Shown here: positions 1-6,924 of the stretch, in pieces
Layout of the letters: the number at the start of each line of letters is the position of its first letter
Numbering within the stretch: position 1 is the stretch's first letter
Origin: Flavobacteriaceae bacterium
GTDB lineage: Bacteria; Bacteroidota; Bacteroidia; Flavobacteriales; Flavobacteriaceae
Assembly: GCA_030694835.1 (NCBI GenBank)
Contig: JAUYUF010000189.1
Span: 1 to 14,835 of the forward strand
Direction of reading: 5' to 3'
Length of the DNA: 14,835 bases
Position numbers and translations under genes: made by a program
The notes under the pieces: model-generated
What the model saw: only the letters and a program-made list of their open reading frames with translations
Told to the model about the DNA's origin: nothing
Database searches by the model: none

Positions 1-219
1 AGTTACTTTTAAGTTCGCTAAATTTGCGGGATTGGCAAAAGAAATATGAAATCCATCGGATGTTGTAATTCCCAAACCTCCTAAACCAATTTCCTCTACA
101 GAGTTTTGTTGTGAATTTTCTCCTATTCCAAAAAAAGAATAGGGTGAATTGGTGCTTTTTTGAGCAAATCCGCTTATTGATGTAAATATCACTAAGACTA
201 ATATGGTAAGTTTATTCAT
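1..219 (-). CDS. Exported outer-membrane-type protein, N-terminal part (cut by window edge)
   Basis: Only the first 73 codons are present; the frame is open from the ATG at 219 down to position 1. The start reads MNKLTILVLVIFTSISGFAQ, a textbook signal peptide ending in the Ala-Gln junction common in Flavobacteriaceae. The mature part begins with the motif NSPYSFFGIGE, then a Gly-rich stretch (IGLGGLGITT) and ANPANLANL. From family knowledge this resembles the opening of flavobacterial outer-membrane beta-barrel (porin or FadL-like) proteins encoded beside coaX, but the barrel itself lies outside the window. The ATG overlaps the 3' end of coaX by 8 bases, so the two are probably translationally coupled in one operon. 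The role is unknown. Confidence 0.75.
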   Translation of the reverse strand, partial: MNKLTILVLVIFTSISGFAQKSTNSPYSFFGIGENSQQNSVEEIGLGGLGITTSDGFHISFANPANLANLKVT

Positions 220-949
220 TTATAAATTTTAAATTGTATTCTAAAATACTGTTCAATCCTTCTAATAAAAAATTAGAATTAGCAAAGATGCTATTTTTTA
301 ATCTTTTTGCCAAGAAAATAGTATCACCTCCTGTTAAAACTACTGTTAATTTTTTATTTTCTTTCTCAAAGTAAGCTATAAATCCCTCTATTTCAGCAAC
401 AACCCCATTAATTACACCGAAATATAAGGAGTTTTTGGTATTATTCCCAATAGAAAATTCTTCATCTTTTAAAGGAAGTAAAGGAAGCTTATTGGTAAAT
501 TTATGTAATGCTTTTAAACGCATCTCTAATCCTGGAGAAATGGCTCCTCCGAAATACTCATTTTCGGCAGAAACGATATCATATGTTATACAAGTTCCGG
601 CATCAATAACCAATATATTTTGATTGGGAAACTGTGTGACTGCTGCTGCTACCAACGCGATTCTGTCAACTCCTAGAGTATCCGGAGTTTCATATCGATT
701 TAAAAAAGGAACATTCGTTTTTTGATCTAAATGAATAACTATTGATATATTTTCTATATAATTTTTTAATTCATTTGGAATTTCAGTAACTGATGCTATT
801 ATGGCATTATTTATATTATATTGTTTTGATATATTATTTAAAGATTTTCTCAAAGTTTTTTTAGTTACAACAAAAAGTTCTTTAAGTGTATTTAACTCAA
901 AAACAGCTAGTTTAATACGCGTATTTCCAACATCAATAACTAAATTCAT
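212..949 (-). CDS. coaX: Type III pantothenate kinase
   Basis: It catalyses ATP-dependent phosphorylation of pantothenate, the first committed step of coenzyme A synthesis, in the cytosol. At 245 aa it has the normal family length. The ASKHA-fold landmarks are all visible: DVGNTR at residues 6-11 (phosphate-binding loop), GVDR at 93-96 with the conserved Asp95, DAGTCITYD at 116-124, GGAISPG at 134-140 and TGGD at 206-209. Type III enzymes are not feedback-inhibited by CoA in characterised members and often need a monovalent cation. The start is an ATG at 949; the next gene's ATG lies 8 bases inside the end of this one, which suggests co-transcription. The 100-bp gap to the tRNA gene must hold its promoter on the minus strand, but I see only a weak candidate (TCTATTTG, complement of 978-985). 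Confidence 0.95.
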   Translation of the reverse strand: MNLVIDVGNTRIKLAVFELNTLKELFVVTKKTLRKSLNNISKQYNINNAIIASVTEIPNELKNYIENISIVIHLDQKTNVPFLNRYETPDTLGVDRIALVAAAVTQFPNQNILVIDAGTCITYDIVSAENEYFGGAISPGLEMRLKALHKFTNKLPLLPLKDEEFSIGNNTKNSLYFGVINGVVAEIEGFIAYFEKENKKLTVVLTGGDTIFLAKRLKNSIFANSNFLLEGLNSILEYNLKFINE

Positions 950-1000
950 ATCTTTAAGATTGGTGTCGGCTAAAATACAAATAGATTTTTTAGTTTTTGT

Positions 1001-1032
1001 TTTGTAATGAACAAAAAATAAATTTATATTTG
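1001..1032 (+). promoter_or_regulatory. Bacteroidota-type promoter for tRNA-Phe
   Basis: TTTG at 1001-1004 (-33 box) is followed by a 20-nt spacer and TATATTTG at 1025-1032 (-7 box). This matches the known Bacteroidota primary sigma consensus TTTG-N19/20-TAnnTTTG exactly. Transcription would start near 1039, giving the tRNA a 5' leader of about 11 nt. It is the clearest promoter in the window and supports the taxonomic call. Confidence 0.7.
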
Positions 1033-1049
1033 CACTCGCTAAAGCAATA

Positions 1050-1122
1050 GGTACCTTAGCTCAGTTGGTAGAGCAATGGACTGAAAATCCATGTGTCCCT
1101 GGTTCGATTCCTGGAGGTACCA
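1050..1122 (+). tRNA. tRNA-Phe (anticodon GAA)
   Basis: A complete 73-nt cloverleaf can be read. The acceptor arm is GGTACCT (1050-1056) pairing with AGGTACC (1115-1121), with discriminator A1122. The D arm is GCTC/GAGC around AGTTGGTA. The anticodon arm is ATGGA/TCCAT around CTGAAAA, with GAA at 1083-1085. The variable loop is GTGTC and the T arm CCTGG/CCTGG around TTCGATT. All stems pair fully. The 3' CCA is not encoded, so it would be added by CCA-adding enzyme. The gene stands alone, with its own promoter upstream and a hairpin terminator two bases downstream. GAA reads both Phe codons (UUU/UUC). Confidence 0.98.
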
Positions 1123-1123
1123 C

Positions 1124-1153
1124 AAAAACCGCTTCAACTGAGGCGGTTTTTTT
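1124..1153 (+). terminator. Rho-independent terminator of tRNA-Phe
   Basis: The arms AAAAACCGCTTC and GAGGCGGTTTTT pair around an AACT loop (1136-1139), with one G-T wobble, and end in a run of seven T (1147-1153). It begins two bases after the tRNA discriminator. The T run directly touches the ATG at 1154 of the following frame, which bears on that gene's start. Confidence 0.85.
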
Positions 1154-1768
1154 ATGAAATTTTGTTTATTTGCACAAAATAGCTCCCAAGTGAAACCTAA
1201 GAAAAGTAATTTTGACACCCTTAACAAAAGAATTCGCTGGTATCGAAAAATACATCGATTAACAGGTTTTTATCTTTTTGCTTTTCTTTTAATTGTTGCA
1301 ATTACGGGTATTTTATTGGGATGGAAAAAAAACAGTTTCGGAATTATATCGGCCGATAATCATGTAGGTACCACTGTTTCTACGAATCAATGGCTTCCTG
1401 TTTTTGAATTAAATGAAATCGCGAATCAGCAACTGAAACTTCATACCAATCACGCAATTTCAACAGCATTAGACCGAATTGATATTAGTCCTGATAAAGG
1501 TCAAATAAAATTTATTTACAAAAATAATTATTACGCCATTCAGTTAGATGGCGCCAACGGCAATTTACTCTTGGTTGAATATCGTTTGGCTGATTTATTA
1601 GAAAATATCCACGACGGCTCTATTTTGGATAAAATTTTACAAACCAATACCAACTTTTTTAAATTGACTTTTACTTCAATTACTGGTTTGGCGATTGTTT
1701 TATTTTCTTTTACCGGATTTTGGCTCTATTACGGTCCAAAAAAAGTAAAACAAAATAACTCGATATAA
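1154..1768 (+). CDS. PepSY-associated two-TM membrane protein
   Basis: 204 aa as drawn. A basic N-terminus (LNKRIRWYRKIHRLTG, about 23-38) leads into TM helix 1 (about 39-57). A periplasmic PepSY-like segment follows (about 65-165, with HDGSILDKIL at 153-162), then TM helix 2 (about 172-193) ending in a basic tail. This is the layout of PepSY-associated TM proteins (PF03929-like), small relatives of the iron-uptake-linked PiuB proteins; a role in metal or haem uptake, or in control of an exported protease, is inference only. The start is uncertain. ATG1154 sits directly on the T run of the tRNA terminator with no room for an independent leader. A GTG at 1190 (would-be MKPKKSNFD) is preceded by TATTTGCAC at 1167-1175, similar to the tRNA -7 region, and may be the true start. 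No partner gene is adjacent. Confidence 0.75.
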   Translation: MKFCLFAQNSSQVKPKKSNFDTLNKRIRWYRKIHRLTGFYLFAFLLIVAITGILLGWKKNSFGIISADNHVGTTVSTNQWLPVFELNEIANQQLKLHTNHAISTALDRIDISPDKGQIKFIYKNNYYAIQLDGANGNLLLVEYRLADLLENIHDGSILDKILQTNTNFFKLTFTSITGLAIVLFSFTGFWLYYGPKKVKQNNSI

Positions 1769-1819
1769 AAACCAACTATTTGAGGATTAGGTAAAAAAAA
1801 ATTTCGAGTTAGAGGAAAC

Positions 1820-1850
1820 TTTATTCTTTTCAATTACAATCATATATTTC
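1820..1850 (+). promoter_or_regulatory. Possible promoter for the 146-aa gene
   Basis: TTTA at 1820-1823 and TATATTTC at 1843-1850 are separated by 19 nt. This is one mismatch in each box from the Bacteroidota consensus. The start would fall near 1857, 18 bases before the ATG at 1875. In AT-rich DNA such matches arise easily, so confidence is low. Confidence 0.35.
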
Positions 1851-1874
1851 ATAAATTCACGAAAGAGTTGTAAA

Positions 1875-2315
1875 ATGAAATTCTTTCCAAAGTTCACCTA
1901 CCTAGAAGAATTTGATGTTCTTGTTCATAAAGTAAATCTTGATTACACAATCAATGATATTAAGTGGTTTATTCTTAAGGTAATGAAAGATGGAAATTTC
2001 CATTCTGATATGAAAGTATTGATCGATTTACAAAGTTCTACATTTATAGGAAAACATGAGGATATAGATGGATTCATTGATTGGTTGATACAGAGAAAGA
2101 TATCTGGTTTTAAAACAATCTCATTTTTAACAACAAATCCACAACAAGTAGTGATGGTTAAAATCTTTACCACCAACATTTTATTCAAACATAAAAATTA
2201 TGAGGATTTTTCTACTCTTGAAAGTTCAATAAAACACCTTGGTGTAAATGTTTCAAATTATGAACTATTTAAAAAAGTATTAAACGAATTGACAATTCCA
2301 ACTCTGGCAAATTAA
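1875..2315 (+). CDS. Uncharacterised 146-aa protein, possibly SpoIIAA/STAS-SEC14-like fold
   Basis: I do not recognise this protein with certainty. There is no signal peptide or membrane helix, so it is probably cytosolic. The pattern alternates strands and helices: a central strand MKVLIDLQSSTF (about 37-48), an amphipathic helix HEDIDGFIDWLIQRK (about 55-69), a strand KTISFLTTNP (about 74-83), then a helix QQVVMVKIFTTN. The order 'ILIDL - helix - ISFL.T.PQQV' resembles small Bacteroidota STAS/SEC14-like (SpoIIAA-fold) proteins, which mostly lack assigned functions. The ATG at 1875 is preceded by AAAGAGTTGTAAA, an AG-rich stretch compatible with ribosome binding. It stands between the PepSY gene and the convergent formate dehydrogenase operon, with no clear functional neighbour. 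Confidence 0.7.
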   Translation: MKFFPKFTYLEEFDVLVHKVNLDYTINDIKWFILKVMKDGNFHSDMKVLIDLQSSTFIGKHEDIDGFIDWLIQRKISGFKTISFLTTNPQQVVMVKIFTTNILFKHKNYEDFSTLESSIKHLGVNVSNYELFKKVLNELTIPTLAN

Positions 2316-2375
2316 TTCTTCATTTTTAATCAACCATTTCAGCAACTATTTTAAATAATATTAGAAAAAGAACCC

Positions 2376-5087
2376 TTATTCTATTTTTTCAAAATCTACT
2401 GCGACTACTTTATATTCGGGAGTTAATGTATATTCATCACCAACATTTCCTGTAATCACATTGATAAATACTTCTGGTTGATGAAAGGTTGTACGAACAA
2501 CTCCCTTTTTAACTAAATAAGTTAATTTAACTGGTATATTTACTTCACCTCTATCCGAGAAAATACGCACTATATCACCTTCATTGATTCCCTTAAATCC
2601 AGCATCTAACGGATTTATTTCTAAAAAATCCATAGGAGAAATAATTTGATTATCTGTTCTACGCGTCATCGTTCCAGAATTGTAGTGTTCTAACTGACGT
2701 GCTGTTGTTAAAATAAATGGATATTTTTCACGATGTTCTACCAATTCTGGAGTTTCTTCAAAATCAAAATAGTGAAATTTCCCTTTTCCAATTTTAAACG
2801 ATTTCTGGTGCAGAATTTTGGTATCTGTTCCGTCTTCTTTTACAGGCCATTGCAATCCGTTGGTGCCCAAACGATCCCAAGTTATTCCCTTAAAAAATGG
2901 AATTACATCCGCTATTTCAGTTAATAAATCGGCTCCGTCATAAACTAATCCTGTTGGCTGTACATATCCAAATCGATGCATCATATCAACCATCATTTGT
3001 CCATCTGATTTAGTATTCCCAATTGGATCAATCACTTTATTGACGCGCTGTACGCGACGTTCACCATTGGTAAAGGTTCCATTTTTTTCAAAATAAGAAG
3101 CTGCTGGCAAAACAACATCCGCCATTTCTGCAGTGGCAGACATAAATAATTCTTGAACAACTAACAAATATAGTTGCTCCATAGCTTTTCTGATATGATG
3201 TGTATTGGGGTCTGTCATCAACGTATCTTCACCCATTATCCATAGTGCCTTAAATTTTCCAGCTATGGCTGCCTCTAACATTTCAGGAATTTTTAAACCT
3301 TCTGTTGTAGGCATTTTATCAACACCATATTTATCAGCAAAATATTGCTGAATTTCTGGATCATTAATATCTAAATAACCAGCACCTTGATGAGGCTGTA
3401 CGCCCATATCGGCAGCACCTTGAACATTGTTCTGACCACGTAAAGGATTTAAGCCTACACCCAACCTTCCAATATTTCCAGTCATCATCGCTAAATTAGC
3501 TAATAACATTACTGTTTTACTTCCTTGGTAATGCTCTGTTACTCCTAATCCATGAAATTCCATCGCATTCTTAGCAGATGCGTAAGCTATAGCTGCTTTA
3601 TGAACTAATTCTTTAGACACTCCGGTAAGTTCTTCAAGCGCATCCATATCTAAACCAATAACATGGTTTTTAAATTGTTCATAATCTTCAGTTCTGTTTA
3701 ATATAAATGCTGATGAAACAAGATTTTCTTTAATAATATAATGTGCCATCATATTAAGAATAGCCACATTAGTTCCTGGTCTTAATTGCAAATGATACGT
3801 AGCTAGTTTAGCCAACGATGTTTTTACAGGATCTACGACAATGGAAGGAATTCCTTTCATAAATAACTGCTTTATTTTGGCACCAGTTACAGGATGTGCC
3901 TCTGTTGGATTGGCTCCAACCATTAAAATAGCATCGGTATATTGCAATTCATCAATAGAATTAGTAGCAGCACCTGTACCATAAGCTTTCTGCATTCCGT
4001 AAGCTGTTGGAGCGTGACAAACACGCGCACAACCATCAATATTATTCGTTCCAATAACGGCACGAATCATCTTTTGCATCAAATAATTCTCTTCATTAGT
4101 AGCTCTTGAAGATGAAATTCCACCAACAGCATCTGGTCCGTATTCTTTAATTACTTTTCTAAGTTTTTCTTCAATAAATTGATAGGCTTCATCCCAAGAA
4201 ACTTCTTCAAATTTTCCATTACGTTTGATTAATGGTTCTTTTAATCGCTCTGGATGATTATAAAACTGAAACGCAAAACGACCTTTAATACACGTGTGAC
4301 CTAGGTTAACTTCGGCAGTTTCAGGAGCTTGAATTCCCTTTATTTCGCCATCAATTACATTAATTTCTAACTGACATCCAACTCCACAATAAGTACAAGT
4401 TGTTCTCACCACTTCTTGAGGTAGCAATGTTTTAGTTTCATATTTATCAGTGAGTGCTTCCGTTGGACAGGTTTGTACACAAGCACCACAAGACACACAT
4501 TTAGACAAATCAAATGAAGTATTAAATCCTTTAATGATTTGAGAAGCGAATCCACGACCAGACATTCCCAACACCATTTCACCCTGTATTTCTTCACAAG
4601 CTCTAACACAACGATAGCAATTAATACATTGTGATAAATCTGATTTGATATAGGGATGTGATGTGTCTTTTGATGTTTCAAAATAATTTTTACCTTCTGG
4701 ATAACGAATAACAGGAATTCCAATTTCTGCAATTGTTAGTTGAAAAGGAGTTGGTTTTTTATTTGCTGGTGGATGAATTTTATCCTCAGGATAATTAGTC
4801 AATACTAATTCTACAATATTTTGACGAAGACGCTGAATTTTTTCTGTTTGATGATATACATACATGCCACCAAAAGCCGGTGTGTGACAGGAGGCTACAA
4901 CACGAGTTGGACCATCTTGTTCACGAGCCACTTCAACAGAACAAACCCTACAAGAACCAAAATTCTCTAATCGATCATCCTGACACATCGTAGGAATTGA
5001 TTGATAATTTAAAACTCTTCGGGTAAATTCTAAGATTGTTTCACCTGACTTAAGTTCATATTCTATATTATTAATAAATGCTTTCAT
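2376..5087 (-). CDS. fdhA: NAD-dependent formate dehydrogenase, catalytic alpha subunit (Mo/W-bisMGD)
   Basis: It oxidises formate to CO2 in the cytosol and passes electrons to the diaphorase subunit encoded just upstream. 903 aa, domains in order: 2Fe-2S plant-type ferredoxin domain (1-80; Cys35, 46, 49, 67); two 4Fe-4S motifs (Cys154/157/160/164 and Cys197/200/203/207); the molybdopterin 4Fe-4S domain (Cys231/234/238/266); the molybdopterin core; and the C-terminal dinucleotide-binding domain (about 780-903). The active site reads CARVCHAP with Cys357-His358, so it is the cysteine rather than selenocysteine form. The His/Cys3 4Fe-4S cluster usual in NuoG/FdsA relatives is absent from the stretch between about 80 and 150. 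ATG at 5087, six bases after the beta-subunit stop, so the two are one operon. FdhD and molybdenum-cofactor genes are not in the window. The specificity call rests on the partner subunit and the CH motif. Confidence 0.9.
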   Translation of the reverse strand: MKAFINNIEYELKSGETILEFTRRVLNYQSIPTMCQDDRLENFGSCRVCSVEVAREQDGPTRVVASCHTPAFGGMYVYHQTEKIQRLRQNIVELVLTNYPEDKIHPPANKKPTPFQLTIAEIGIPVIRYPEGKNYFETSKDTSHPYIKSDLSQCINCYRCVRACEEIQGEMVLGMSGRGFASQIIKGFNTSFDLSKCVSCGACVQTCPTEALTDKYETKTLLPQEVVRTTCTYCGVGCQLEINVIDGEIKGIQAPETAEVNLGHTCIKGRFAFQFYNHPERLKEPLIKRNGKFEEVSWDEAYQFIEEKLRKVIKEYGPDAVGGISSSRATNEENYLMQKMIRAVIGTNNIDGCARVCHAPTAYGMQKAYGTGAATNSIDELQYTDAILMVGANPTEAHPVTGAKIKQLFMKGIPSIVVDPVKTSLAKLATYHLQLRPGTNVAILNMMAHYIIKENLVSSAFILNRTEDYEQFKNHVIGLDMDALEELTGVSKELVHKAAIAYASAKNAMEFHGLGVTEHYQGSKTVMLLANLAMMTGNIGRLGVGLNPLRGQNNVQGAADMGVQPHQGAGYLDINDPEIQQYFADKYGVDKMPTTEGLKIPEMLEAAIAGKFKALWIMGEDTLMTDPNTHHIRKAMEQLYLLVVQELFMSATAEMADVVLPAASYFEKNGTFTNGERRVQRVNKVIDPIGNTKSDGQMMVDMMHRFGYVQPTGLVYDGADLLTEIADVIPFFKGITWDRLGTNGLQWPVKEDGTDTKILHQKSFKIGKGKFHYFDFEETPELVEHREKYPFILTTARQLEHYNSGTMTRRTDNQIISPMDFLEINPLDAGFKGINEGDIVRIFSDRGEVNIPVKLTYLVKKGVVRTTFHQPEVFINVITGNVGDEYTLTPEYKVVAVDFEKIE

Positions 5088-5093
5088 AACGTC

Positions 5094-6758
5094 TTAATTT
5101 TTAAAATAAGGAGTCAATTCTTCACTAAAATACTGTAAAGCATTTTTTACTGGAAGCGGAATTCCGCCACCTAATGCACATAATGATCCGATTTCCAGCG
5201 TTTCTAACAAATCATCCATCAATTTTCGATCAATTTTATAATTAGACTCTTCTTGCGCTTTTTTAACTAACTCATAACCGCGATAAGAACCAATTCGGCA
5301 AGGATAACATTTACCACAAGACTCATCGGCTGTAAATTTTAATAAATGCTCTATAAATACAATCATCTGAAAATCTGAAGGAATTGACACAAAACTAGCA
5401 TGTCCTAATAGAAATCCATTTTGATTTAATGATTCAAAATCAAGTGTTAATTCTTTTATTTTCTCTTTTGGAACTATTCCCCCAAGCGGACCACCAATTT
5501 GCCAACCTTTGATGTCAGATTTTAAACCTTTCCCGTAATCATTAAAGATATTTTCTAAAGAGGTTCCCATCTCAATTTCATAGATTCCGGGTTGGTTAAA
5601 AAAACTATCTAAGGAAACTAATTTGGTGCCGGTAGATTTATCAGTGCCTAAATTAGCGTAGGCTTGCCCTCCATTTTCTAATATCCAATGAACGTTGGCA
5701 AAAGTTTCTACATTACTCAAAACCGTAGGTTTTCCAAACAATCCGTATTGTGCTGGAAATGGTGGACGAACTCTAACTTCAGGACGTAATCCTTCAATAG
5801 AATTTAAAAGCGCTGTTTCTTCACCACATACATAGGCACCTTGACCGCGAATAATCTTAAATTTAAATCCATTTAACAAATTCAAATCACTCAATTCTTG
5901 GATAGCTTCTTGCGTTTTTCTGATAGAATCTGGATATTCCCCTCTGATATATAATACACCGGTATCCGCACCAACAGTTTTTCCCGTCATCATCATCCCA
6001 AATAGTACTTTATGCGTTTGCTGTTCTAATAAATACATGTCAGAATAGGCTCCAGGATCTCCTTCATCGGCATTACAAACGATATATTTTTGCGAACCCT
6101 GAGCGGAGTTGATGGGTGAACCCTGAGCGGAGCCGAAGGGTTCTTTGGCTACAGCATCTACTTTAAAATAAAATGGAAAACCAGCTCCACCTCTACCACG
6201 CAAATTAGCTATTTTTAATTCCGTTATAACTTCTGATGATTTGCCACTATATTTATTAATTAATTGATAAAAATTAGGAATATTATTTATTTTACTAGTT
6301 AAAATTGGTGTTGTATTACAGCCAACTATATATTTATTTTGTTGATAGGGTTTATTATTTATAATAGATTTTATCTCTTCTGATGATTGCGAAGCATAAA
6401 CTTTATCATCATACATAAAAGCACTACTTTCATGACATCTTCCAACACAAGCCGCGTGTCCTATTTCATTTACCTCAAAATGTTTTTCTAGTTCATTATG
6501 AAGATTTTTTTGAGTTTTAGCTACCATGCAAGCTGTACCGCTACATACAAAAATTTTTTTATCTCTATTTTCTGGTTTTAAAAAATCATAAAAAGACGCC
6601 GTTCCATACACTACGGAATCGTCAATTAAAAATTTTTCTGCTAATTGATGAAATTCTTTTTCTGCTGCATTTTTTAATGACAAAATCGATATTTGCTCAA
6701 ATAAATTTTCATTTAATTCCTTTCGTGCCGCGAGCGAACGGATATTTTTGTTAGCCAT
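5094..6758 (-). CDS. fdhB: NAD-dependent formate dehydrogenase, diaphorase beta subunit (NuoE-NuoF fusion)
   Basis: It transfers electrons from the formate dehydrogenase alpha subunit to NAD+ through Fe-S clusters and FMN. Numbering is from the ATG at 6758 (554 aa). A NuoE-like thioredoxin-fold 2Fe-2S domain (about 1-135) has Cys72, 77, 104 and 108. A NuoF-like part follows: NLRGRGGAGF (186-195, FMN/NADH loop), CNADEGDPGAY (228-238), GAYVCGEETALL (307-318), then the 4Fe-4S motif CGKCYPC (Cys481/484/487) with Cys527. A frame open from a TTG at 6794 was not used as the start: a -7 box TATCTTTG covers 6792-6799, so transcription should begin near 6785. The protein carries an unusual insert at 208-223 (FGSAQGSPINSAQGSQ), encoded by a tandem GC-rich repeat. 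It lies in a loop between the FMN loop and the NADEGDPG motif, so function is probably kept. Confidence 0.9.
   Translation of the reverse strand: MANKNIRSLAARKELNENLFEQISILSLKNAAEKEFHQLAEKFLIDDSVVYGTASFYDFLKPENRDKKIFVCSGTACMVAKTQKNLHNELEKHFEVNEIGHAACVGRCHESSAFMYDDKVYASQSSEEIKSIINNKPYQQNKYIVGCNTTPILTSKINNIPNFYQLINKYSGKSSEVITELKIANLRGRGGAGFPFYFKVDAVAKEPFGSAQGSPINSAQGSQKYIVCNADEGDPGAYSDMYLLEQQTHKVLFGMMMTGKTVGADTGVLYIRGEYPDSIRKTQEAIQELSDLNLLNGFKFKIIRGQGAYVCGEETALLNSIEGLRPEVRVRPPFPAQYGLFGKPTVLSNVETFANVHWILENGGQAYANLGTDKSTGTKLVSLDSFFNQPGIYEIEMGTSLENIFNDYGKGLKSDIKGWQIGGPLGGIVPKEKIKELTLDFESLNQNGFLLGHASFVSIPSDFQMIVFIEHLLKFTADESCGKCYPCRIGSYRGYELVKKAQEESNYKIDRKLMDDLLETLEIGSLCALGGGIPLPVKNALQYFSEELTPYFKN
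6094..6143. repeat. Tandem 24-bp GC-rich REP-like repeat inside fdhB
   Basis: Two head-to-tail copies: 6094-6117 and 6118-6141, identical at 21 of 24 bases, both starting GAACCCTGAGCGGAG. Copy 2 with its next two bases (6118-6143) is an imperfect palindrome: GAACCCT pairs with AGGGTTC, and CGG/CCG pair inside. It is far richer in GC than the flanking coding sequence. The unit length is a multiple of three, so the frame survives and 16 residues are added to the protein. Short repeats with the core CCCTGAGCGGAG are known to recur in flavobacterial and other genomes, usually between genes. Repetition elsewhere in this genome cannot be seen from the window. Confidence 0.7.
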
Positions 6759-6791
6759 AGATAATGATTTATTAGAAATAAATTGATGTTT

Positions 6792-6825
6792 CAAAGATAC
6801 TAAATTAAAACACTTTTGTCTTAAA
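6792..6825 (-). promoter_or_regulatory. Promoter of the fdhBA operon
   Basis: On the minus strand TATCTTTG (complement of 6792-6799) is a full match to the Bacteroidota -7 box TAnnTTTG. The -33 region is poor: TTTA (complement of 6822-6825) at a spacing of 22 nt. A start near 6785 leaves a leader of about 27 nt before the ATG at 6758. The weak -33 box could mean that an activator is needed. Confidence 0.5.
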
Positions 6826-6868
6826 TTGAGTTATTAACAATTAAAAGTTTATAACTTTTAAATTCAAA

Positions 6869-6899
6869 TTTTTAGTTTAAAAAATAATATTTACTTTTG
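6869..6899 (+). promoter_or_regulatory. Promoter of pckA
   Basis: TACTTTTG at 6892-6899 matches the Bacteroidota -7 consensus TAnnTTTG; a T-rich -33 region (TTTTT, 6869-6873) lies 18 nt upstream. The start would be near 6906, 19 bases before the ATG at 6925. The -7 boxes of pckA and fdhBA are about 95 bp apart, back to back in an extremely AT-rich spacer. Confidence 0.5.
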
Positions 6900-6924
6900 T
6901 TTTCATCTAATAAAATAAAAAACT

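Noticed and set aside
4003..4032. Selenocysteine codon at the formate dehydrogenase active site
   Set aside because: The codon at the catalytic position reads Cys (RVCHAP, residue 357), with no in-frame TGA and no SECIS-like hairpin needed.
6094..6143. Frameshift or pseudogene caused by the repeat in fdhB
   Set aside because: Both copies are 24 bp, the frame continues through them, and all downstream motifs (GEETALL, CGKCYPC) are intact.
6759..6794. N-terminal extension of fdhB starting at TTG 6794
   Set aside because: It overlaps a consensus -7 promoter box, and the ATG at 6758 gives a normal leader.
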